Assembly: GCA_002049455.2 (NCBI GenBank)
Contig: KV919271.1
Location: 1-35,891, forward strand
Source: Porphyra umbilicalis
Taxonomy: Eukaryota; Rhodophyta; Bangiophyceae; Bangiales; Bangiaceae
DNA length: 35,891 bases
Direction: 5' to 3'
Position numbers and translations under genes: made by a program
In this document: in pieces, positions 21,050 through 29,955 of the stretch
Position numbering within the stretch: the stretch's first letter is position 1
Layout: each line of letters opens with the position of its first letter
The notes under the pieces: generated by a model
The model's database searches: none
What the model saw: the letters and a program-made list of their open reading frames with translations, nothing else
What the model was told of the DNA's origin: nothing

Positions 21050-21685
21050 TCAGCGGAAATATAGGCTGCCAGGTCTTCGCGAAGAGATCTCCTCCTCGAT
21101 AGGAGGCCGTCGGTACACAGGTTCCCCCTCCTCAGCGATAAACTCAACCAGCTTCTTTGTCGCCACGTCAGTTGTGCAATTGGACAGGGACAGCCGAACA
21201 TACTCATCCGCGCGATTGAACGACCTCCCGTACGCGGCCACACAGAAAGCGGCCACCAGCTTCTGCAGAACATGAGCTCGTGGCCGCCTCGTCGCATTGA
21301 TGCTCTGCCGCCCACACGGCCTGTCGCAAATGGCCTCGTAAACGCTCATAAACAGAGACCGTGGCACACGGAAGCGACGCTCAAATGTCTCTTCTCCATA
21401 CACAGGCGGCTGCCCATCCACACCAAAATAATCCCGCATGATGCCGCGCATACCCTGGTCGAAATCACGTGGCCGGTTGGCACGCCGCCCGGCCACAGAC
21501 CCGACAAAACGCCGTCTGCGCGCTCGCTGCGCCGCATTCCTGCGATGGCGGCGCGTCAGGAACAGAGATCGCGCTCCGATGACGGCCGCAAGCAGCTCGT
21601 CCGCGGAGCCCTCCGACTGCCCGCGGCCGTCATCGCTCGACGACCCAGACCCATCATCAGTGGACACGTCCATCTCCATCCACAA
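21050..21685 (-). pseudogene. Harbinger-type transposase, N-terminal part only
   Basis: A 211-residue frame with an acidic/Ser start (VSTDDGSGSSSDDGRGQ), a basic stretch, then MRDYFGVDGQPPVYGEETFE, RRFRVPRSLFMSVYEAI, VLQKLVAAFCVAAYGRSFNR, ADEYVRLSLSNCTTDVATKK and a closing YRRPPIEEE. This order and spacing is characteristic of the 'plant transposon protein' branch of PIF/Harbinger transposases. There the next segment would be the GFPG..GS.D catalytic start, and here the frame ends at 21050 without it. In the next frame the sense LAAYISADRG continues to about 21025 and a donor-like GTATGT (minus strand) follows, so an intron is possible, but no downstream exon with the DDE residues was found between 19.1 and 21.0 kb. 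Confidence 0.7.
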
Positions 21686-22483
21686 GTGCAGCCGACGTCA
21701 GGAGAGCTAGAGCGGCCGCAGAAGCGGCCGCAAATGCGGCCGTCAACACGGCCGCTCACGGCCGCTCACGGCCGCTGCGCCGGCGAAGGAGACGGGCAGA
21801 ACGGGGAAACGGGATGGACGACGCCGACGACGGCGGTGCCGCAATCGCGCTCCCCCCGACGACGACGGTGTGATCGACGCGCCGCTGGTGGCGGGCGCAC
21901 CGCGTCGATCTGTCGCTCCGCGCCCCCCCCCCACAGAAAGCGCAATTAGCAGGTCCCGGGCAGCCGCGTGACCAATAATGTGGGCTGCGCGGCGCTGCCT
22001 GAAAACCCCCATGCAGGGCCCATTCCCGCGGGTGCGGCTGCGCGCGGACTGTCACATGCCGGCCACACAATGTTGCGCCGCGCGGAACCCCCCCCCGATT
22101 GGCTCCCAGCGCAGGTTGGTGGCACCAGCAGCGCGTCAACTGGGGGCCACCCCGCCAAAGAATTCCGCTGCACGACCGCATTGGGGCCGCGCGCCAACCC
22201 ATGCGACAGTGCCTCTAGGCGCCCCCCCCCCCTAATCAAACCGTTCAGCCGTGGGGGTGCCGACCCGGAATCGCGCGTGGCGGCGGATGTCCACCAGGAA
22301 AAAACCGTGTCCCGCCGGCCCCCCCCCCACAGGGCCCGACAATGAGCGTCGCCTGCGCCTCGAACGGAATCTGCGGCCACTCGCGACCGCATGCTCATGA
22401 ATATTCCCTGGCCTTTAGGACAGGGTGCTCTCAAAGTGTAGTGATGCACACATATACTTAGATCAAGGGACTTGCTCTCCGTT

Positions 22484-23032
22484 TCAGAGGTGACAGTCTG
22501 CATTCGTGTCCTCAGGGATCTGAGGGCGCATCAGTGCTGGAAGGGTCGCGATGACGCTAAAAGCGAATGGAGTTACATGGCTAAGATGGACTGTCCTGCC
22601 ACAAAAGTCACAGGGCCCGGACGGCGCTTGCCCCCCTGCCCCCCCCCACCGCCCCGAACTGCGCGCGGCGACCGCGAGCCGTGACTTCCGGGGTTCGACG
22701 CGGCCGCGATGACGCGCGGGTCATCGTGCCTGCGCGCCTGCTTCTGTTGCGGCGGCGCGTCGGCGATTGCTGACGTCATCTAGCGGCGCGGTTAGGGGCG
22801 CCCCGTCGCGCGGCGGTCAATCCCACCCGCCCGCCCGTGCGCCGTGTCGGCCGCCCCGCTCGCCGTGCGCAGGTGCGCCGCGCGGCGGAGTGACAGCCCC
22901 GCCCGTGGGCATCGCGCGACGCTGGCGGGCCGCCGCTGCTGCGGTGGTGGAAGCGGCACCCCTTTCCCCGCCCGACGCCCCCCCCACCACGGCAACGTCG
23001 CTGTACGTGCCCCCGCGCACGCTCGCGGCCAT
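22484..23032 (-). other. Possible small exons on the minus strand of the Harbinger-like element
   Basis: An ATG at 23030-23032 (context CTCCATGGCC) opens a 71-residue frame to 22817 with strong third-position G/C (MAASVRGGTYSDVAVVGG). Further left, another minus-strand frame ending at 22484 contains GPCDFCGRTVHLSHV, a CxxC...HxxH-like pattern, without an ATG. They could be exons of one gene upstream of the transposase remnant. The evidence is composition plus one motif. Confidence 0.2.
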
Positions 23033-23225
23033 GGAGCCGGCCGGCGTGCCCGGTATCGATGCGTCGCCGAGCGCGCTACCGCATTGAAGGCCAGGGTATT
23101 GCACGCACGTGCCTGGAATCAGATCTCGAGACGCCTGTGCGATCGTCAACGCAACGTGTGTTTGTCTGCGATCGTCCCGATTTGGGTGTTTGACCCCCGT
23201 TTAGACACAATTGTAGACAGATTCG

Positions 23226-23472
23226 GTTCGCAAAACGTTCGGAAATGCACAAACGTCGGCCCAAACGCCAGTGGTATGGGCGGCCGATGGAAAAATGCGA
23301 ACCTTCTGCGAACCAGCGCCATATTATCCGGTTGGACTTATATCTGGCCCTCCAGTAGCTCGGTTCGCAGATCTGGTTCGCGACGTTGGTGGGATGACCG
23401 GTTTTCCCATACCTCTGCCCATAACTGGCAAATATGCCACGTTTAACGAATAATACGCAAAAGCGGTTCGCA
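23226..23472 (-). promoter_or_regulatory. Right subterminal TGCGAAC sites
   Basis: TGCGAAC, on either strand, at 23226-23232, 23296-23302, 23307-23313, 23363-23369 and 23466-23472, plus a one-mismatch copy at 23376-23382. With the four left copies there are ten in the two outer zones of about 200-270 bases. Confidence 0.6.
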
Positions 23473-23494
23473 ACCGACGTTGTTGGGTGTGCTC
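23466..23494 (-). repeat. Right 29-bp terminal inverted repeat of the Harbinger-like element
   Basis: Exact inverted match of 19088-19116. Followed by TAA at 23495-23497. Confidence 0.9.
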
Positions 23495-23497
23495 TAA

Positions 23498-24036
23498 GGT
23501 GCGTTCAGGGGGGTCGAGCCGAGAAGTTATTGGATGTCGTCAAAGGAGATAAAGAAAACGCTCTCAGAGACACCCACTCCCTGGGATGCATCCTTGTGAC
23601 CTCTTCTCACAGGGCCTGGCTTTGTTTTCCGTTTCTACATGCGTATCTCGCTGTTGTAGGGCCGTATCGGAGCGTCCTAAGAATCGCCCTCTATGGCCCT
23701 GTGAGTGGGGACCACCCCCCCTGGCTCAGATGCATCTGAGGGGGGTTCTGCAAGATGACAGTATCGTTCAAATTTGACAGTTTGTGAAAGTGCCTCAATC
23801 TCACCCGAGCAACCTGCCGTACCGTGGCTGCCTGCCGCGTCCAGGCCAGTGGCCTCACCGAACTGTCTCTGGTTTTTGTTGCGGAGCCCCTTCGAGCTCT
23901 CCTCAGTGTGCCCGTCGAGCCGGTCACATCTTAGTCCAGACGAGTCCACTCAAGAGCAAAGACTGTCCCTGCAGCCGGCAGATACGGGTCGAGACCCGGT
24001 CGGCTTCGTCTCGGTCGGGCTCCAGCGACCGCCATC
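23498..24036. other. Flank of the Harbinger-like element, no assured gene
   Basis: No coding signal stands out. A perfect 16-bp palindrome, CTCAGATGCATCTGAG, lies at 23725-23740 between a C-run and a G-run, giving a longer hairpin. Confidence 0.4.
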
Positions 24037-24815
24037 GTGTGCGCTGTGTCGGCCGTAGGTTGCTTCCATCTCGGCTCGGCGCTTGTTTGGATCTTTGTCG
24101 ACGCTACCCACCCGTTCTCGGCGGCCGCTGGCAGCAACCCGGGGAAGCGGCGGCTGCCGAGATGCGAAAAGGAGACGTCGAGCGCCTCCAGGGCGCCGCT
24201 GGGGAAGCGCGGGGCGGGGCAGGCCTCCGGGGCGTGGCTGGCGGAGCGGCTGGCCACCGCCCCCGGCGCCGCGGGGGAGCCAAGTCGCCTCGCGCTGCCC
24301 GCGTCGCCGGCAGCCCCGCAGCATGGGGATGGCATGCAACGCGTGGGCGTCTCTTCTGAGAAAACGGTGTCACGCGCCAGTCGCGCGCGCCCTCGACTGC
24401 CCACACAAGCAGCGGGGAACCTGCGCACACAAGCAACCAGCAAAGGAAAAAGCGTACGCTCCACGTCAAGGAGCGCAACCTCTAGAGCGGCCCGCGCGTC
24501 CCTCGCGGCCGCAAGCCCGGCGGCGACAGAGACGGAATGTGCACGGGTGTCAGCGCCACGCCGGCGCTTGTGTCCGTAGCGGTGCGCCCTCAAGCCCCCA
24601 GCCACCGAGCCTCCCCCGCCGGCCACACGCTCGCCTCGACGCGGCGTCCACGCCAGCGACACACGGGCGCTCGCGCCCTCTGCTTCCTGGGATGCATCCG
24701 GCCTCTGCCGGCCGGCGCCGGCTGGACTTGGTATCCGTCACCCGGTGGTGACCCCGGTCGCCGGCGCTCTGTCGGTCGCGCGTTCCCCCCCCCCTCCCTC
24801 CCACCCCGCGGCGTG
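24037..24815 (+). pseudogene. Unrecognised plus-strand coding region with one in-frame amber codon
   Basis: Frame +1 is open from 24037 to about 24833 except for a TAG at 24577-24579. Third positions are mostly G or C in 24130-24330 and again in 24640-24790 (VHASDTRALAPSASWDASGL). The product is Ala/Arg/Ser-rich with no domain. The ATG at 24037 is weakly supported. The competing minus-strand frame (23931-24662) has no better claim. This may be a real gene with an intron over the TAG, or a decayed one. Confidence 0.25.
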
Positions 24816-25693
24816 AGACGTTGCGCGACGCCGCGACCGCCGCGCGGCTCGTCCCGCTCGCGCGCCGCCGCCGCCCCCCCCCCCCCCCCGCCGCCTCCGT
24901 CGGCGCATCAAGGGGCACCCCCCCGCCACGCCGCGGCGATCCAATCGTTTTGGGGGAGCGCGTGCGAATGGCGCCCCCCCCCCCCCCCCCCCCGCGGGCG
25001 CCCGCCGTACTTGTGGGAGTGGCCCCCCGTGCGATTGGCAACGCAGGGCACACGTGAGGCGGGGGGCGGAGGGTGACCCTCAAACGGCCGCGCGCCCGAT
25101 CGGGCGGTTGCCGCCACGCGCGCTGTCAACGACGCGCCGGCGGCGCGCCCGCCCGCCCACCCGCGGGCGCGCCGCGCGGCGCGCCGACGCGGCACGCGGC
25201 GCGGCACCCCCCCGCGGGCGGGCGCCGCGGCCACGCGCCGCCACTGACCATTCCGCCCCGCTGGGCGGCCGACGGATTCACCCGCGGCGGCGGCGGCGCC
25301 CGCCGCGCCGCGGGGCGCTCCCGGTTTACAGCTCCCGCCACCGCGGGGCGGCGGGCGCCCGCGCGCGGCGCCGCGCCTCCCGCGCGCGCGCGCCGACCCG
25401 TTCAAACGGTGGGGGGCTGCCCCCCCGCCCGCCGCCCCTCATCCGTGGCGGCCGGGGACGTGGCGCCCCCGACGCGCCCGCCGCCGCCGGCCGACGGTGC
25501 CCCCGCCCGACGCGCCGCGTCTGCTCCCCACCCGCGTCCGTCTGTCCGTCCCCCCCCCCCCCCCCACCACTCGTCCGCCATCCCCCCTGGCACGACCGGA
25601 CCCCCCCCATCGACGGGCCGTCTGCCGTGCCGACGCGGACGCCCGCCGCCGACGCGCCACTCCCCCCCACCCCCCCCCCACCGACCGACCGAC
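24780..25693. other. Extremely C-rich low-complexity region upstream of the WD40-like gene
   Basis: Long C-runs on the plus strand (about 24875-24889, 24975-24991, 25551-25565) with GC near saturation. Nearly all six frames are open for hundreds of bases, so open frames carry no information here. It may include the promoter and 5' leader of the gene starting at 25694. The complementary strand has strong potential for G-quadruplexes. Confidence 0.5.
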
Positions 25694-26543
25694 ATGGACG
25701 CCGTCCCCGCCGACGTGGCGGCGCTGTCGGTCCCCCCCCCCCCCCCCCCCTGTGGGGACCCCCCCCCCCCCCCCCCCCCCCCGCGCGGCGCCTCCCCACC
25801 GTCGGCGCGTCGGCGCTCCCCCCCCCGGCTTGGCGACAACGCCCATGACGCACACGCTGCTCATCCCCGCCGTCTCCCGCCCGCCGACGGCGCGCCGCTA
25901 CGCCGCGTCGGCGGGGACGGGCTTGACCGTCTACGTGACGGGCAAGGACCTGCGCCTCGGGTGGGCGGCGGACCCGGCGGCGCCCGGCACCGCCCACGCG
26001 GCGACGCTCGCCGGCCACGCCGCCCCGATTGTCGACGTGGAGGTGATGGCGTCGACGCTCGACGCGCCGCTGCACGTTGTTGGCAGCGCCGACGCGCAGG
26101 GGGTGGTCATCCTGTGGTTTTTGACGCTGGGGGGGGGGCGGGGTCGGGGGGGGGGGGGGATTGCCCTCGCCCGCAAATACTCCATGTACACGGTGCGCCG
26201 CGCGTCGGCGGCGTTTTACTCGCGCCTGCGGCTGAGCGGGCGCCCGGGGGGGGGGGTGCTGCTGCTCGTGCCGAATGATGGGGGGGGGGGGCGCTTGATT
26301 GTGTTTGAGGCGAGCTTGGGGGGGGAGGGGGGGGTCACCCTGCGCCTCTCCCACGCGTCGGCGGCCGGCGAGTCGCTGGGGGGGGAGGGGGTGGAGTCGC
26401 CGCCGGCAGAGGGCGAGGGGGGGGCCGCCGGCGGGGATGGTGCGGCGGATGTGGTGGAGGAGGTGGTGGTGGTGGGCGGTGGCATGACGGGGCGGGATGG
26501 GGAGGACCTGCACGGCGCGACGGGCCCGCCGGTCGTGGTGTGA
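25694..26543 (+). CDS. WD40-repeat-like protein (EDC4/VARICOSE-like possibility)
   Basis: From the ATG at 25845 the +3 frame has nearly all third positions G or C and ends at TGA 26541-26543. It contains one clear WD-type unit: ATLAGHAAPIVDVEVMA, then VVGSADAQGVVILWFL, followed by a second blade-like stretch (FYSRLRLSG, VLLLVPNDGGGGRLIVFEA). GH...D...G.V.LW is the WD40 signature. The pairing with a loose second unit recalls the N-terminal propeller of EDC4/VARICOSE, an mRNA-decapping scaffold, but that is tentative. A better start is the ATG at 25694 in frame +2 (MDAVPADVAALSVPPPP). Reaching 25845 requires frame changes at C-runs 25732-25750, 25759-25782 and 25818-25826, possibly assembly length errors. 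Long Gly runs from G-tracts (26129-26160, 26246-26256, 26280-26290) interrupt the propeller. It converges with the RING gene; the 3' ends are 383 bp apart. At about 230-280 residues it is short for EDC4. Confidence 0.5.
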
Positions 26544-26925
26544 GGGAGGGGGGAGGGGTGTGCGCAAGGGTTGCGGGCGTGGCAACCGCCCGGCGGGCGT
26601 GGCAGGGTGCCCGCGGCGGGCCGCGGCAGTGGCCGCGGGGGGTGCGTGGGCCGACTCGTGCGCGCACGGGTGGGCAAGCTGGCCGAGGGTGAGACGGTAG
26701 CAGTGTCTTTTCGACGCGACCCCGCCGCGACGCGCCCATCGCGCTTCGTCGCCCCGTTTGCCTCCACCGCGGTCCCTTGTTTCCATGCCCGTGCCCCTCC
26801 CCCCCCGTCGCTCCGCGCCGGGCCGGCACCGACCGACCGACCGACCGACCGACCGACCGACCGTCTTTTCCCCGTGCCCGTGGAGTCGGCCTTCCCCTCC
26901 CCCCGGGGCGCTGTGCCCCTCGGGC
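26544..26925. other. Short intergenic region between convergent genes
   Basis: Separates the stops of the WD40-like gene (plus) and the RING gene (minus), so it must hold both 3' untranslated regions. It contains the tetranucleotide repeat at 26829-26863. Confidence 0.5.
26829..26863. repeat. (CCGA)n microsatellite
   Basis: About 8.5 perfect tetranucleotide units lie just downstream of the RING gene stop. A shorter CGAC run also precedes the start codon at 25694. Confidence 0.9.
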
Positions 26926-28339
26926 TCAGCTTTCAAAAAAGACGCGCGCGACGCGCTCAATGCTCCCCCCACACAGTGGGCACCCCCCCCCCCCGCCACC
27001 ACCACCGACGCGCAGGCGGCGCAGAGCACCGCGTGGCCACAGCCGAGGAGCACCACCTCCGTGTCCCCGTCGCGGCACACAACGCACGCCCGCCGCTCGA
27101 CGGCGGCGGCGGCGGCGGGGGGGAGACCCGCGCGCAGGCGCCGCACCTCGGCCCGCGCGTCGGCGAGGGCGGCGCGCAGCTCCGCGGCGTCGCCGGTCGG
27201 GAAGGGGATGGGGGGGGGGGGGGGTGACGCCCGCACCCGCACGCCGCCGCACCGTCGCCGCCGCCGCCGCCGCCGCCGCCACCATCATCGTCAAAATCAA
27301 TGTCAAAGTCGTCCATGGTGCCGGCGGCGGCGCCCGGCGGGGACGGGTAGTCGCCCGCGTCGGTGGCGGCGGCCGCCGCGGCGGCGGCGCCCCCCACGCC
27401 CGCCGCCGACCGCGCGGCGATGCGCGCGTCCATGCAGCGGAGCACGTGCACCGCCCGCGCGCCATCGCCGGGGCGCTCGTGCGCCGAGGGGGACCGCCCC
27501 GCCCCGCCGTCTGGGCGGCCGACCACCCACCCGCAAAAGGGGCACGGCGTCGTGTCGGGCGCGCCGCCGCCGCCGCCGCTGCCGTCGCCGCCCGTGCCGC
27601 GCGCGCCCGACAAGACGAGCCGCGCGCCGCCACCGCCGTCGGCACTGCGGTCCGCATGGAAATGGTCATTGCCCTCCCCGTCTGATGCCGTCCCGCCGTC
27701 GTCGTCTGCCACGCCGTCGGCGCCGAGGTCGGCGAGCCCCCCGTCGGCATCCAGGAATCCCCACAGGCGGGCGATGCGGCGGCGCCCCCGCCGCGGGTGC
27801 TCCAAGAGCTCCTCCCCGCGCCCGCCGCGGAGGCCGACGCTCCCCCCCCCGGGCGTGCCCGCCACGCGCACGCAGAGGCCGCAAAGGCCGACCGCGTCGC
27901 GCCAGACGCGGAGCGACAGGCGGCCGGGCGGCACGTGCAGGCGGTGCGGGCGCCCGCCGTGGCCGTGGAGGGTGCCGACGGCGGTCGGCCCCGAGGGGGG
28001 GGGCTCCACCCTGGAGGGGCGTCGTGGCGACGGCGGCGCAGCGGCCGCCGCACGCTCAGCGGGGACCGTGCCAGCGGCGGCCGTGGCGGCAGAGGAGGAC
28101 GTGACCGCGTCGACGGCGGGCGGGGGGGCGCCATAGGTGCCGCGGACGCCGACGAGTCGGGGCCCACGCGTGTAGGCGGTGAGGCCGACGAGCACGGCCC
28201 CGACCGGGGGGTCGTCCCGAAACGGGGGGCCGCCCCACCCCGACGCGTCCGCCGCGGCGGCCGCCGCCGCCGTGACCGACGTTGGGGAGTGGGGCGGCCG
28301 CTCCACGCCGAGGGGCGGCGGCGCGCAGCCGCCGTCCAT
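26926..28339 (-). CDS. C-terminal RING-finger protein, probable E3 ubiquitin ligase
   Basis: The start is taken as the ATG at 28339, in a full Kozak context (GCCGCCATGG). The protein, about 470 residues, has an N-terminal beta-rich stretch (PVGAVLVGLTAYTRGPRLVG, RLSLRVWRDAVGLCGLCVRV), a Cys pair with distal His/Cys (CPFCGWVV ... HVLRCMD, near residue 265), an acidic patch (MDDFDIDFDDD) and a Gly-run. A coiled-coil-like helix (ELRAALADARAEVRRLRAGL) leads to a C-terminal C3HC4 RING near residues 415-465: CVVC, then LGCGHAVLCAAC, then CPLCGG, ending ERVARVFFES. C-terminal RINGs preceded by a short helix are common in E3 ligases. The sense is split over three frames at two homopolymers: the G-run 27210-27224 and the C-run 26983-26994 (plus-strand letters). 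Length errors there are the simplest explanation; true frameshifts would remove the RING. Confidence 0.65.
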
Positions 28340-29154
28340 GGCGGCGGCCCCCACCCAAGCGGGCGCCGGCGCCAGCAGCACCCAACACCACGCGGGTGTG
28401 GGGAGGGCACGCCAAGCCCCAGCGGGGGGGCACGCAAGCACCGCGCGTGACGGCACGCTCGACGGCGGGCGGCGGCGGCGCGGCCGACGCGGCGCGGGGG
28501 CGGTCGCCGGCAGCGCCGTCGGGGGCGCCGCGGCGGTCGACGCCGCCGCCGTCGACGGCGCCCGCCGGTCGCCCCCCCAACGGTCCGCGGCCGCCGCGTC
28601 GCGCGGGGGCCCCCCTTGACAGCCGCCGCTGCGCCGTCTGCCGTCATCCTCCCTCCCCGTCGGGCCACCGACGCCCCGCGTCGGCGGCGGCCACCGCCCG
28701 CCGGCAACGCATCGCCGCCGAGGCGCCGCGCGGCGCCGCGCGGGCACCGCGTCCGCAGGGCTTGTTGACGCAGCCGCCGGCAGGCCGCCGGCAGGCGGCT
28801 GGGGGGGGCGGGCCGGCGTCGATCAGCAAGAGAAAAATGGCGGCGGCGGCGCCCCCCCCGCCCGGGAGGGAGCCCCACGCGGCCGCCGCACAGGAGCGCC
28901 ACCGCGGGCAGGCGGCCGGCGGCGCGACGACGGCCGCGGCGGGCGGCGGCGGCGGGCGGACCACGGCAAAGGCAAGCGAATGCACACACGGGGGGGCGCC
29001 GGGTCACACACACACGCCCCCCCACCCACCAACGGTCGTACTTGTTTGGGCGATGGACGTGCTTGGGCGGTCATTCCAAGTCCCCGCCGGCTGCGTGCGT
29101 GCGTAATACGAGGGAACGAAACGACGGTGGGGCGGGTTCGCACGTCGAATTTTT
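28340..29154. other. Upstream region of the RING gene, no assured gene
   Basis: GC-saturated DNA in which all frames are open on both strands; frames of up to 700 codons that cover it are composition artefacts. Probably contains the promoter and leader of the minus-strand RING gene. Confidence 0.4.
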
Positions 29155-29478
29155 ATGGTGGCCGCTGCGCTTCGCCTCGCCCGACGTGGCGTGGCACGCG
29201 CGCGCGTCGCCAGCGGCGGTGGGCTGCGCGGCTGCGGGGCGCCCGCCGCGCGGGTTTCACGCTGCGTGCAAAAAACGTCGACGCTGGGGCGCCCCGCGGC
29301 AGCGTCCCCCGTCGCCGCCGCGTGCCGCCGCGCGGCCACAAGCGGCACAACCGACGGCCGCCGCACGTGCGCGCGGTGGCGCCGTGCAAAGGCGGCGGCG
29401 GCGCCGCCCAACCGACGAGCGCGCGCTCCCGTGCTGCGTGTCCCCCCCCCCTTGCCCCCCCCTGCTGAGTCTCTTTAG
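29155..29478 (+). CDS. Small basic, presequence-like open frame
   Basis: ATG at 29155 follows a short T-run. The 107-residue product begins MVAALRLARRG-like (Ala, Arg and Leu, no acids), like an organelle-targeting presequence, and its third positions are GC-rich. No mature domain is visible, so it may be an exon or a chance frame. Confidence 0.2.
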   Translation: MVAAALRLARRGVARARVASGGGLRGCGAPAARVSRCVQKTSTLGRPAAASPVAAACRRAATSGTTDGRRTCARWRRAKAAAAPPNRRARAPVLRVPPPLPPPAESL

Positions 29479-29955
29479 AGGGGGGTGCGCGGCGGCTGGG
29501 GTTTGCAATCGCCTCCGCCCCGCACCGCGTCGTGCGGTTGCGTGCGAGCGTGGGGAGGCTGCCCGCGGGTGCACGGGCGGCGCGGTGGGTGATGGAACCG
29601 CCCAGCGTTTTTGTCCGTGAAAGCGGCGGACCAGTCTACCATTCGCCACGCCGTGGTCGTCTGGCGCGGGGTGGGGGAGACGCCACCGATGATACGAGGG
29701 GCGACTGATTTCGGCAAGGGGGGGGGGTGAGATGAGGTTGTTTCGCGCCAGGCGCTCGCTGCAAAGAGGCCCTAGGAAACAGACGCCCTTTTGAGTTTGT
29801 ACAGAGAGAAGAACCCGAGTAACCGACAAGGAGACATACAGAGCAGATGCGTCAATCATGAAACAACCATGACAGGGAAGAAGAAGAAGAACAAACCCCA
29901 GCAAGTCAGGAGAAGAAAACAAGGCGGTGGGCAACGGCGGCGACCACCCACCCGG
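29479..29955. other. Downstream flank of the coiled-coil gene, nothing assured
   Basis: AT content rises near 29740-29920, consistent with the 3' untranslated region of the minus-strand gene at 29956-31109. Confidence 0.4.

Larger units (their letters stand above)
19088..23494. mobile_element. PIF/Harbinger-like transposon, 4,407 bp, structurally complete ends
   Basis: The first 29 bases (19088-19116) and the last 29 bases (23466-23494) are perfect inverted repeats, starting GAGCACACCCAACAACG and ending GTTGCGAAC. They are flanked on both sides by TAA (19085-19087 and 23495-23497), the three-base target duplication typical of PIF/Harbinger. The interior carries a minus-strand protein with a Harbinger-type N-terminal region (21050-21685), an Ala-rich plus-strand coding remnant with an acidic tail (20005-20634), ten subterminal TGCGAAC-type motifs and fifteen GCGGCCGC octamers. 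The DDE catalytic half of the transposase was not found, so it is probably non-autonomous now. The identical ends suggest recent insertion or strong constraint on the ends. Confidence 0.85.

Noticed and set aside
19704..21775. Regularly recurring GCGGCCGC octamers as a possible CRISPR-like array
   Set aside because: The unit is only 8 bases, spacing is irregular, there are no repeat-spacer units, and the context is a eukaryotic transposon.
28000..28300. Jacalin- or SPRY-like fold in the N-terminal part of the RING protein
   Set aside because: The beta-strand rhythm (GAVLVGLTAYTRGPRLVGVR) is suggestive, but no diagnostic residues could be matched, so no domain name is given.
26926..29025. A 699-codon minus-strand open frame and several plus-strand frames of 300-450 codons in 25-29 kb
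   Set aside because: GC-saturated DNA contains few stops, so almost every frame is open. Only the segments with recognisable motifs (RING, WD40) and a coherent start were kept; the rest are composition shadows.
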